From JAUWCL01 sp964599375 (GTDB taxonomy: Bacteria; Krumholzibacteriota; Krumholzibacteriia; Krumholzibacteriales; Krumholzibacteriaceae), in the NCBI GenBank assembly GCA_964599375.1, contig CAZREW010000004.1, positions 124,001-188,000 on the forward strand: 64,000 bases of DNA, read 5' to 3'. The translations under genes and the position numbers were made by a program. Shown one piece after another: positions 17,280 to 25,302 of the stretch (its first letter is position 1; each line of letters starts with the position of its first letter). A model generated the notes under the pieces. The model had not been told where the DNA came from and made no database searches. It was given only the letters and a program-made list of their open reading frames with translations.

Positions 17280-18481
17280 CCGCCCGGGACCTCCGGCTGA
17301 TCGTATGTGACCTTCATGCCCTCGGTGACTATCTTCATCGGCGACGTGACGACGAGGTCGCCGTTATCGAGCCCGGACCTGACGAGGACATCGTCCCTGT
17401 CATACCTGGCGATGTCGACAGCCTTGATCCGGACCCTGCTCTCACCGTCGACCGTGTATACGACGCTTCCCTCACGGATCGCGCTTCGCGGAAGCCAGAC
17501 GGCGGAGGGGAGGGTGATCCCCTCGATCTGCACGCGGACGAACAGTCCCATGGCCAGAGGTGGCCTCGCGTCGTAAGGCCGATCGACCCGGACGATCACG
17601 TTGACCATCCTCGTCCTCTCGTCAAGCCGCCCCTCGGTCCTCATCAGCTGAGCGGGACGTTCTACCTCCCGGCCGGCTATCGTGGCTATCACCCGGGCCT
17701 GCGATTCGCCAGAATCGCCCGAAGTGAACCCGGGAACCTCTATCCAGCGAAGGTCGACGTCCTCGAGGGGCACCATGATCTCGGCCGCTTCGACCGAGAA
17801 CATCCTGGCGAGCCTCTGGCCCATGGTTATGAACTGCCCCAGATCGACCGATTTCGAGCTGATACGCCCGTCGAACGGCGCCCTTATCTCGGTCCTTTCC
17901 AGATTGAGCCTGGCCTTGTCGAGATCGGCCTTCGCCCCGTCGAGCGCGGCTCTTGCGGCGGCCAGCTGAGGCTCCTTCGCTACCAGCGGCGGAGGATCGG
18001 AATCCTCCTGGTCCCCGTTCGAGATCTTCCATTCCTCGCGCGCCGCCTCAGCCTCCTCCTCGGTCAGAAGGAGGATGCTCTCGAGGTCCTTGACCCTGGC
18101 TTCGGCTGACTTGACGGCGAGCTGGTAATCTACAGGATCGATGCTCAGGACCAACTCGCCCTTCTTGAACATCCCGCCGTCAACGAGGGCCCGTGACATG
18201 AATACGATCCTGCCGCCGACCTGCGGGACGAGGTCTATCTCCCGCAGTGGCGATACCGTCCCCTCACCGGTGATCCTGACCCTCGTCGGGCCCACATCGG
18301 CGGTCATCACTTTGACCCTGGGAGCGGGGATTGTCATTCGCTGCATCGTCACGTCTTCGCGCGTAGCCATCATCAGCGCGAATACAAGGGCGGCGCCCAG
18401 GATGAAAATCAGGACGAGCGTGACCTGGAAGGCTGCTGGCCTTCGGTCCCTGAATCCGATTATCTTCTCCTTGAGACTCAT
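17276..18481 (-). CDS. RND efflux periplasmic adaptor (membrane fusion protein)
   Basis: This 401-residue HlyD/AcrA-type adaptor has one N-terminal membrane segment (about 17-40). A lipoyl half-motif follows near 80-120, then a helical hairpin and the second half-motif with RTEIRAPFDGRISSKSVDLGQFI. Beta-barrel and membrane-proximal domains complete it. It bridges the inner-membrane pump and the TolC-like channel. The start overlaps the stop of the channel gene as TGATG. Confidence 0.95.
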   Translation of the reverse strand: MSLKEKIIGFRDRRPAAFQVTLVLIFILGAALVFALMMATREDVTMQRMTIPAPRVKVMTADVGPTRVRITGEGTVSPLREIDLVPQVGGRIVFMSRALVDGGMFKKGELVLSIDPVDYQLAVKSAEARVKDLESILLLTEEEAEAAREEWKISNGDQEDSDPPPLVAKEPQLAAARAALDGAKADLDKARLNLERTEIRAPFDGRISSKSVDLGQFITMGQRLARMFSVEAAEIMVPLEDVDLRWIEVPGFTSGDSGESQARVIATIAGREVERPAQLMRTEGRLDERTRMVNVIVRVDRPYDARPPLAMGLFVRVQIEGITLPSAVWLPRSAIREGSVVYTVDGESRVRIKAVDIARYDRDDVLVRSGLDNGDLVVTSPMKIVTEGMKVTYDQPEVPGG

Positions 18482-19932
18482 CAGTCCTCTTTCTCCGTCG
18501 TATCGGCTTCGATCCAGTTCCCGCCGAGGGCGCGGTGAAGTGAGACGCGGTTCGTCAGTATGGCCAGGTCGACAAGGACCAGGCTGTCCTCAGCCTGGAA
18601 CCTCGCCGCCCACGCGTCGAGTACCGTGATATAGTCGACCAGGCCGCGGTCATACCTGCTCTGCGCGATAGTCAGCGTGACACGGGCCTTGTCGAGGAAT
18701 TCGAGTATGTATTCGCGTTTCTCGAGCTGTTCCCTGCGCGTCAGGAGGGCGCTCTCCACCTCCGCGAACGCGCCGAGAACGGTCTTGGCGTAGTCGGCCA
18801 GTCCCTGCTCGTATCTCGCCCTGGCCGCGTCCTTCTCGGTGAGCAGCGTCTGCGAGTTGAAGATAGGCTTCGTGACGCCGGCGATCAGGTTCCAGAGGAC
18901 CTGGTCGGGCCTGAAGAGCCCGTCGAGCTCCCCGCTCGTGTACCCGTAGTTGCCGGTCAGCGTTATCCTGGGAAAGAGATTTGCGACCGACACGCCGTAC
19001 CTCGCGTTAAGGGCGCGCAGCCGCTCCTCGGCCGCTCTTACGTCGGGCCTCGACTCGAGGAGGTCGGACGGCAGGCCGGCCGGGACGGGGGCGAGGCGCC
19101 TGAAATATTCTTCGGGCTGCTCCCTCGGCGGAGTAGACTCGGGGTACCTGCCAAGTATGACGGCGAGCCTGTGCTGAAGGCCGCCGAGCTCCTGCCTGTA
19201 CTGCGGGAGTACCGATCTGGCGCTTGCTAGAGAGCGCTGCGCCTGGGTAAGGTCGAGGGCGCTAGTGAGCCCACGCCTGTATCTGGCCTCGATAGTATTT
19301 ACGCTCCTGGCGTAACTGTCTATGAGATCCTCTGATATCTTTATCCTGCGTTCGGTGGCCTCGATCTGGAAGTACAGCGTGGCGGTCTCCGCTATCACCG
19401 ACTGTATGATCGTATTGCGGTTCTCGATAGACGCGGCGAGGTCGGCGCGGGCCGCCTCATGGGCCCTCGACCACTTTCCCCAGAGGTCCCACTCGTACGA
19501 GGCGCCGAGCGAGAGGTTCCAGCTGTCGGTCGTTCCCCCGATGCTCGAGCCCTGCGTGGCGGCGGCATCGGGAAGTTTCTGCCTCGCCCAGTCGCCGTCG
19601 ATCACGACCGCGGGAAGCCTATCCGAGAGGGCCTTGCGGCTGTACGCGGCCATCTCCGCCACCGAAGCGGTGGCCTTTCTTATATCGAGGTTGTTCTCGA
19701 CGGCCTCATCGATGAGTCTGTCGAGCGTCGAATCGCCGAAGACCTCCCACCAGCGGACTCTCGAGAGTACCGGCGTTGTATCGCCGCCTGCCTGGAGGAA
19801 TGTGTCGGGAGCGGGAAATTCCGCGACCTCCGCGGGCCTCTCGTAGTCGGGACCGGTCCTGAACCCGAACCCGCAGGAGGCAAGAAGGGAGGCCGACAGC
19901 ATGGCCGCAATAAGGTATGGACGGGGTCTCAC
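18481..19932 (-). CDS. RND efflux outer-membrane lipoprotein (NodT/TolC family)
   Basis: This 483-residue outer-membrane factor has a lipoprotein signal ending LLASC. It contains two OEP repeats (VEAQRSLA-like LTQAQRSLASARSVLPQYRQEL and SRYDRGLVDYITVLDAWAARFQAE). GTG 19932 is chosen because GGGAGAGAGA lies directly before it and it gives a compact signal peptide; the open frame continues to 19983. It forms the trimeric exit channel of the efflux complex. Confidence 0.9.
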   Translation of the reverse strand: MRPRPYLIAAMLSASLLASCGFGFRTGPDYERPAEVAEFPAPDTFLQAGGDTTPVLSRVRWWEVFGDSTLDRLIDEAVENNLDIRKATASVAEMAAYSRKALSDRLPAVVIDGDWARQKLPDAAATQGSSIGGTTDSWNLSLGASYEWDLWGKWSRAHEAARADLAASIENRNTIIQSVIAETATLYFQIEATERRIKISEDLIDSYARSVNTIEARYRRGLTSALDLTQAQRSLASARSVLPQYRQELGGLQHRLAVILGRYPESTPPREQPEEYFRRLAPVPAGLPSDLLESRPDVRAAEERLRALNARYGVSVANLFPRITLTGNYGYTSGELDGLFRPDQVLWNLIAGVTKPIFNSQTLLTEKDAARARYEQGLADYAKTVLGAFAEVESALLTRREQLEKREYILEFLDKARVTLTIAQSRYDRGLVDYITVLDAWAARFQAEDSLVLVDLAILTNRVSLHRALGGNWIEADTTEKED

Positions 19933-20012
19933 TCTCTCTCCCTGTAATATGGGATAGGCGAAGATCGAGAGGGAAATATACAATATGATCCGCTATTTTT
20001 CCAGAATCGTTA

Positions 20013-20468
20013 TCATCCTCCGGGGATGTCATCGGGGTCGTGTACGCGCCCGTCGGGTCTGTGCCCACGGCGCGGGCCGCCCCGTCCCCTTCTCGTCCTC
20101 TCACGGTTCTCCTCGATCCTTTTCTCGAAGACCGCGGCCTTCTCGTCGCCCAGGACGGTCTTTATGCTGTCGAGCTGGCTTGTCACCAGAGCCTCCATCG
20201 AATCACCGAACTCTGTCGCAAGTCGTTTCATCCGAGGTGTCGTCCTCTCGACGATGCTGTCTATCTCGGTTCTCTGATCATCCGTGATATCCATATCCTC
20301 GAGGAGGCGGTCGACGATCCTGGCATTCACGAAGGCCGGCCCCCTGTCCACGAACTCTCTCACATGCCTCTTTATGATGAGCCCCGATCCGAAGAACCCG
20401 ACCGCAATGCCGCTTATGAACAGCAGCGCCATCCCGATCCATATCCTCGTCTTGCCTTTCATGGTCAT
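20013..20468 (-). CDS. Small Spy/CpxP-like periplasmic protein
   Basis: This 151-residue protein has one N-terminal membrane anchor (about 8-30). A helical domain follows with an LTxxQ-like motif (ITDDQRTEIDSIVERTTPRMKRL) and a basic Arg/Gly-rich tail. It resembles heavy-metal-sensor or Spy/CpxP chaperone proteins that sense envelope damage. It sits between the sigma/anti-sigma pair and the efflux genes on the same strand. GGAAGGGA precedes ATG 20468. Confidence 0.65.
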   Translation of the reverse strand: MTMKGKTRIWIGMALLFISGIAVGFFGSGLIIKRHVREFVDRGPAFVNARIVDRLLEDMDITDDQRTEIDSIVERTTPRMKRLATEFGDSMEALVTSQLDSIKTVLGDEKAAVFEKRIEENRERTRRGRGGPRRGHRPDGRVHDPDDIPGG

Positions 20469-20493
20469 TCCCTTCCTGTCCGTCTCAGCGCCG

Positions 20494-20802
20494 TCATACG
20501 AACGGCGATGAGAGGAGCATGCTCGCGGGGTCCTCCAGCAGCTTCATCGCCAGCTCCTGGTAAGCCGCGATCCCGGTCGACACGGTCCAGATCACGAGAG
20601 CGACCGCCGCCGCCGCGGCGACCAGCGAAACACGCAGGAAAAGCCTGCTGAACCCGTTTGTCACGGGAGACTCCTGGGCGGACGCGGCCCTGATCTCCGC
20701 CATCACTCCGGCCTTCCAGCCGTCTCCGGGGACGAGCCCGCCGGGATGCCTCCAGCCGTCGGCCAGGAGCCTGTCAAGCCTATCAATGTCCTTGTTTGTC
20801 AT
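20494..20802 (-). CDS. Putative small membrane anti-sigma factor
   Basis: This 102-residue protein has a short cytoplasmic N-terminus (about 50 residues, with DIDRLDRLLADGW), one membrane segment (about 55-77) and a short outer tail. It resembles no named family strongly. Its start overlaps the stop of an ECF sigma gene by four bases (ATGA), and that position and topology are those of anti-sigma factors. No zinc-binding HxxxCxxC is present. Confidence 0.6.
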   Translation of the reverse strand: MTNKDIDRLDRLLADGWRHPGGLVPGDGWKAGVMAEIRAASAQESPVTNGFSRLFLRVSLVAAAAAVALVIWTVSTGIAAYQELAMKLLEDPASMLLSSPFV

Positions 20803-21386
20803 AGCGTTTCCTCCATCTTTTCGAGTATTTTCTTAAGTTTCTTCCTCGCCCTGTGAGCCCTCACCTTCACATTCGAGACGGTCCAGCCGAGCAGGTCGGC
20901 CGCTTCCCGGACCGGCCTCTCCTCGAGGTGGACGAGCTCGATCACTGCCCTGTCGGAGGGGGAGAGCCTCGAGAGGGCCTTCATCATGGCGTCCCTCGCG
21001 TGCATCCTCGACTCGGCGCTGTTGAATGAAGCATCCGGCTCTCCGCCCGCTGCGCCTTCGAGCCAGTCCGCGAGGTCCTCTCCGAGAGAGCTCGCGGGAG
21101 TCTCCTTCGAGCGGTAACGCTCGCGCCAGTAGTCGTGGCACGTACGGACCGCGATCTTCGAGAGCCACCATTGAAAGGGGCTGTCGTTCCTGAAAGAAGG
21201 GAGGGAGGACCATGCCCTGACGAATACGTCATGGGCGACCTCCTCGATGTCGTCACGGGGAACGCGCCTTCCGACGATGCGGAAGACGTGTTCCCTGTGC
21301 CTGTCTATCAGCTCCTCGAACCGGTCCGTGTCGCCGCCGAGCACCTCGCTGATGATATCGAGGTCGTCTCTTTCACCGGTATCCAT
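20799..21386 (-). CDS. ECF RNA polymerase sigma factor heading the efflux operon
   Basis: This 195-residue ECF sigma factor has region 2 with FEELIDRHREHVFRIVGRR and EEVAHDVFVRAWSSLPSF, and region 4 with LSPSDRAVIELVHLEERPVREAADLLGWTVSNVKVRAHRARKKLKK. ATG 21386 is supported by GGGGGAGAG immediately upstream; the frame is open to 21437 without support. It is coupled to the small membrane protein gene and is the likely regulator of the downstream efflux genes. Confidence 0.9.
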   Translation of the reverse strand: MDTGERDDLDIISEVLGGDTDRFEELIDRHREHVFRIVGRRVPRDDIEEVAHDVFVRAWSSLPSFRNDSPFQWWLSKIAVRTCHDYWRERYRSKETPASSLGEDLADWLEGAAGGEPDASFNSAESRMHARDAMMKALSRLSPSDRAVIELVHLEERPVREAADLLGWTVSNVKVRAHRARKKLKKILEKMEETL

Positions 21387-21433
21387 GCTCTCCCCCGGGA
21401 CCGCGATGCTGATCGCGTATGCGGCGCTGCCGT

Positions 21434-22099
21434 TCACGCCCTATTTCCGCGACGTCCGCGCCCGTCTTCACGGCCTTCCCGCCGCTCCTCACGGAGTTCC
21501 TGCCGATGCTCGCGGCGGTCCTCCCTCAGTACGCGAAGCTTGCGGTATTTCTCCATCTGGCCGTCGTCGAGGACCTTCGAGAGCTTCTTGTCGAGCTCGT
21601 CACGGGATCTCTCCATACTGGCGCGCATCTTCTCACGGTCCTGCTCGAGCTCGCGCCGCTGCCTGCGTATCTTCGCGCGCATCTCCGTACGGTCGACTTT
21701 ATCACAGCGGCCGCTCCTGTGCATCCGTTTCATCCGCATGTCATGGTGGCGACCCTGTTTTCTGCCTTCTCCTCGAAGTCCGGCGATCTTCTCATGGTGC
21801 TCTGCCAGGATCGGTTCTATCTCCTTTACCTGGTCAGCCGAGAGGTCGAGCACTATCTCGAGGAATGCGATATGCTCATCAGGATCGGAGGCGAAGCGGT
21901 GCGGGCCCGCGCCGGGCGCTCCGTAAGGATGCCCGCCGGCTCCGCCCGCCTCATCGATCCCGCGGCCACGCCGGACGTCCTGTCCACTGGCGGAGAGCGG
22001 TGAAAAGAGGATCAGGCCGATCGTCGCCATTAAGAGGGCCCCCCAGCCAGTGAACCGGACGATCCTTCCAAGCTTCTTATTCTCATTCTTTCCGTTCAT
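21434..22099 (-). CDS. Spy/CpxP-like periplasmic protein, large form
   Basis: This 221-residue protein has a signal peptide or anchor (residues 15-40, ending LSASGQD) and then a very basic helical domain. Two LTxxQ-type segments are visible: LDLSADQVKEIEPILAEHHEKIAGL and LSKVLDDGQMEKYRKLR. A His/Met/Cys-rich patch (HHDMRMKRMHRSGRCD) in between could bind metal. The C-terminal 40 residues are Arg/Glu/Gly-rich. As first gene before the sigma factor it is a plausible stress sensor or chaperone for the efflux operon (inference). Confidence 0.6.
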   Translation of the reverse strand: MNGKNENKKLGRIVRFTGWGALLMATIGLILFSPLSASGQDVRRGRGIDEAGGAGGHPYGAPGAGPHRFASDPDEHIAFLEIVLDLSADQVKEIEPILAEHHEKIAGLRGEGRKQGRHHDMRMKRMHRSGRCDKVDRTEMRAKIRRQRRELEQDREKMRASMERSRDELDKKLSKVLDDGQMEKYRKLRVLREDRREHRQELREERREGREDGRGRRGNRA

Positions 22100-22234
22100 C
22101 TCTGAATCTCCTTTTCTGGTTTCTTAGACCTGCCGTGCCATGGCTTTCAATCCCTATGTCGCCTGGCCACCGCCCGAGGTTACATCCCGGTGCGCCCGGC
22201 AAGATTTTTATTCTCCCGGCGGCCCGTTTCGTTC

Positions 22235-22240
22235 TATAAT
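22235..22240 (+). promoter_or_regulatory. Possible -10 box of the permease operon
   Basis: A perfect TATAAT lies 14 bases before the annotated ATG, in the 155-base gap divergent from the Spy-like gene. No good -35 is placed 16-18 bases upstream. If used, the transcript leader would be only about eight bases, and no Shine-Dalgarno is visible before ATG 22255, so translation may be nearly leaderless. Confidence 0.4.
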
Positions 22241-22254
22241 CCATCCTGATAATC

Positions 22255-23133
22255 ATGCGGATACCCAGGACAATGATATGGTTCTTCCTGCTTCCCTCGG
22301 CAGTCGTGCTGCTCCTGGTCGTGTTCTATCCCTTCCTGTACAATCTCTACATCTCGACTACGAACATGGGGCTCTACACGATCCGCGACTACAGCATCAA
22401 GGGGCTGCAGAACTACCGTGACATATTCCTGGAGAAGGACCTCTGGTACTATTTCGGCAAGACGCTGATCTGGACCTTCGTAAACCTCTTCTTTCACATG
22501 GTCCTGGGCATCTCGATCGCCATGCTCCTGAACACGCAGATAAAGGGGAGGGGGGTCTTTCGCGCCCTGCTGATCCTGCCATGGGCCATGCCTCAGTACA
22601 TCAGCGCGCTGACATGGAAGGGGATGTTCAACTACCAGTACGGCGCGATAAACCTTATACTGACGAAGTTCTTCCACCTGCCGGCGATCGAATGGTTCTC
22701 CAACGCGACGTGGGCGTTCATAGCCCCGATCCTGACCAATATCTGGCTGGGGTTCCCGTTCATAATGGTCGTGACACTCGGCGGGCTGCAGTCGATCCCG
22801 AGGGACCTGTACGAGGCGGCCGACATCGACGGCGCCTCTCCGGTCAGGAAATTCTTCAGCATCACCCTTCCGATGCTAAAGCCGGTGCTGACCCCCGCGA
22901 TCATCCTCGGGACTATATGGACCTTCAACAACATAAACGTGATCTGGCTCGTGACCGACCGGGGCCTTCCGGCGGACAAGACGCACATCCTCGTGACCTA
23001 CGTATACAAAGCCGCGTTCACCTACTACAGATACGGATACGCGGCGGCTTTCTCGGTCTTCATATTCGCACTTCTTTTCGCGTTCTCACTTTTCTATATA
23101 AAGAAGACGAACGCGCTCGGGGAGGAGAGATAG
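22255..23133 (+). CDS. malF: Sugar ABC transporter permease, MalF type
   Basis: This 292-residue inner-membrane permease has six predicted segments. It carries the ABC interaction loop EAADIDGASPVRKFFSITLPMLKP at about 193-215, typical of the CUT1 carbohydrate family. An in-frame ATG at 22273 could also be the start. It forms a heterodimer with the next gene's product. The binding protein at 12.9 kb and the ATPase at 49.8 kb are the best candidates for the remaining parts. Confidence 0.9.
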   Translation: MRIPRTMIWFFLLPSAVVLLLVVFYPFLYNLYISTTNMGLYTIRDYSIKGLQNYRDIFLEKDLWYYFGKTLIWTFVNLFFHMVLGISIAMLLNTQIKGRGVFRALLILPWAMPQYISALTWKGMFNYQYGAINLILTKFFHLPAIEWFSNATWAFIAPILTNIWLGFPFIMVVTLGGLQSIPRDLYEAADIDGASPVRKFFSITLPMLKPVLTPAIILGTIWTFNNINVIWLVTDRGLPADKTHILVTYVYKAAFTYYRYGYAAAFSVFIFALLFAFSLFYIKKTNALGEER

Positions 23134-23134
23134 G

Positions 23135-23983
23135 ATGGCGCCCAGACATGGCAGGTCGGGAAAGGCATTCAAGACGGCCCTGGTATACCTCCTGCTCGCC
23201 GTGATAACGCTGATTACGGTCTACCCGATCGTCCAGATATTCGGGATATCGCTGCGCCCGGCGAACGAGCTCTACTCGACCTCGCTTCGGATAATCCCGG
23301 AGAATGCCAGCTTCAAGGCGTACAGGGTGGTCCTCTTCGAGAAGGATTTCTTTACATGGCTTCGCAACTCGATGATAGTGGCGCTCTCCGTGTCGATATT
23401 CGGCGTGACGCTCGCCTCGACATCCGGGTACGCCTTCTCGAGGTTCAGGTTCAGGGGGAGAAAGGCCGGGATGATCTCCATCCTCGTCACGCAGATGTTC
23501 CCCGCCACGATGCTCCTTCTGCCGCTGTATATCCTTATGGCCAAGTTTCACCTGGTCGACACGCTCCTCGGGATCATAATCGCCTACACGGCGACGGCAC
23601 TGCCGTTCTGCATATGGACGATGAAGGGATATTACGACACGATACCGATCGAGCTCGAGGAGGCGGCCATGATCGACGGGACGACACGCTTCGGAGCCTT
23701 CTTCAGGGTGACCATGCCGCTGTCGGCTCCGGCGCTCGTCATCACGGCGCTGTTCAGCTTCATGGCTGGCTGGTCCGAGTTCATCGTCGCAAGGGTGATC
23801 ATCAACAGGCAGGGACTCTACACGCTTCCGCTAGGCCTCGAGAGCCTCAGCTCGACATTCCAGACCGAGTGGGCGAACTACGCCGCGGGGTCGGTGATCG
23901 TCTGCATCCCTGTAGTCGTCATGTTCCTTCTGCTGAGCCGGTTCCTCATCTCGGGCCTCACTCTCGGGGGAGTCAAGGGCTGA
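23135..23983 (+). CDS. malG: Sugar ABC transporter permease, MalG type
   Basis: This 282-residue CUT1 permease has six membrane segments and the EAA loop LEEAAMIDGTTRFGAFFRVTMPLSAPAL near 170-197. It starts one base after the malF stop, so the pair is cotranscribed and coupled. Its stop overlaps the start of the MFS gene as TGATG. Confidence 0.9.
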   Translation: MAPRHGRSGKAFKTALVYLLLAVITLITVYPIVQIFGISLRPANELYSTSLRIIPENASFKAYRVVLFEKDFFTWLRNSMIVALSVSIFGVTLASTSGYAFSRFRFRGRKAGMISILVTQMFPATMLLLPLYILMAKFHLVDTLLGIIIAYTATALPFCIWTMKGYYDTIPIELEEAAMIDGTTRFGAFFRVTMPLSAPALVITALFSFMAGWSEFIVARVIINRQGLYTLPLGLESLSSTFQTEWANYAAGSVIVCIPVVVMFLLLSRFLISGLTLGGVKG

Positions 23984-25173
23984 TGGGGCAGAAGCGGCTC
24001 AGGAATGTCTATCTTCTCGGATTCGTAAGCCTCTTCACCGATCTTTCCAGCCAGATGGTCTTTCCCCTGCTGCCTCTTTTCATGACATCGGTCCTCGGCG
24101 CGGGCGCGATGATGGTCGGGCTGGTCGAAGGCGGAGCCGAGGCGGTCGCGTCCCTGCTCAAGGCTGTCTCGGGGATGTGGTCCGACCGCGTCCGCAGGCG
24201 CAAGCCTTTCGTGATCGCCGGGTACACGATAAGCGCGCTGGCAAAGCCGCTCTTCGCTGTAGCGGGCTCGTGGGCCGGAGTGCTCGGGATAAGGCTCGCG
24301 GAGAGAACGGGAAAAGGGATCCGGAACGCGCCCCGGGACGCGCTGATCGCGGAGTCGGTCGATGAGCGGAGAAGGGGCTGGGCGTTCGGCCTCCACAGGG
24401 CGATGGATGGAACCGGCTCGGTCCTGGGTGCCTTCGCGGCGTTCCTGCTTCTGCCCTCGCTCGGGTACAGGAAGCTCTTTCTCGTGGCAGTCATACCAGG
24501 GATCATCGCGATATTCTTCACACTTGTCCTGATAGAGCGCAGGAGGAACGTAAGGAGAGATGCAGATGTCCCGGAAGAGGCACGGCCGAAGATCAGTTTC
24601 CGTATCCTTCCCTCGAACCTGAAGCTCTATATACTCGCCGCCGCGGTATTCACCCTGGGACATTTCGGATACCCCTTCCTTCTGCTGCGGGCGAAGGGAG
24701 TCGGCCTCGCCGACGTAAGGGCCATCCTATTCTACGTGATCTTCTATGTGGTCTATACTCTCGTCTCGATCCCGGCCGGAACGCTCTCGGACCGTGTCGG
24801 CCGAAAGCCCGTGATCCTTTTCTGCTACCCCTTCTTCGGGCTGATATCGATCATGCTGCTGGTCTCCGCCACCTCATGGATGGTCCTTGCCTGCTTCGTA
24901 CTGTACGGCATCTTCTACGGGATGATAGACGGAGTCCAGAGAGCGTTTGTCGCCGACCTCGCGCCCGCTGGCCTCAAGGCGACGGCGCTCGGTGTTTTTC
25001 ATTCGGCGATCGGTCTCGCCGCGCTCCCGGGAGGCCTGATCTCCGGGATACTCTGGCAGAAGATATCGCCTTCGGCCACATTCATCTACGCTGCCTTCAT
25101 GAGCACTATCGGACTGTTTCTGATAATCTCTGTAAGCGCGCCGGATCATACCTCAAGGAATAGCCCTGTATGA
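23983..25173 (+). CDS. Major facilitator superfamily transporter
   Basis: This 396-residue, 12-segment MFS protein has the family loop motif in both halves (GMWSDRVRRRKPFV near 66-79 and GTLSDRVGRKPVIL near 265-278). The ERTGKGIRNAPRDALIAES segment is typical of a bacterial MFS subgroup without assigned substrate. ATG 23983 overlaps the malG stop; a longer open frame into malG is a shadow. Coupling to sugar permeases suggests metabolite or sugar efflux, but the substrate is unknown. Confidence 0.85.
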   Translation: MGQKRLRNVYLLGFVSLFTDLSSQMVFPLLPLFMTSVLGAGAMMVGLVEGGAEAVASLLKAVSGMWSDRVRRRKPFVIAGYTISALAKPLFAVAGSWAGVLGIRLAERTGKGIRNAPRDALIAESVDERRRGWAFGLHRAMDGTGSVLGAFAAFLLLPSLGYRKLFLVAVIPGIIAIFFTLVLIERRRNVRRDADVPEEARPKISFRILPSNLKLYILAAAVFTLGHFGYPFLLLRAKGVGLADVRAILFYVIFYVVYTLVSIPAGTLSDRVGRKPVILFCYPFFGLISIMLLVSATSWMVLACFVLYGIFYGMIDGVQRAFVADLAPAGLKATALGVFHSAIGLAALPGGLISGILWQKISPSATFIYAAFMSTIGLFLIISVSAPDHTSRNSPV

Positions 25174-25180
25174 TCCCGAC

Positions 25181-25209
25181 TTGAAATCAGGGAACCCTGG
25201 CGGTATAAT
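25181..25209 (+). promoter_or_regulatory. Sigma-70-type promoter for the giant secreted protein
   Basis: TTGAAA at 25181-25186 and TATAAT at 25204-25209 are separated by exactly 17 bases. They start an intergenic stretch that leads to the ATG at 25303, giving a leader of roughly 85 bases. Confidence 0.7.
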
Positions 25210-25302
25210 GGAAGCAGCATAATACAGGGATCTTATCAGAAACATCTGTCATCATATATCAGTATCAGGGTGATCGTTTCACTCCGGATTCGGAGGGGAG
25301 AT

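Noticed and set aside
23356..23982. Extension of the MFS gene upstream through malG
   Set aside because: The extra 209 codons are out-of-frame malG sequence; the MFS family start coincides with ATG 23983 at the malG stop.
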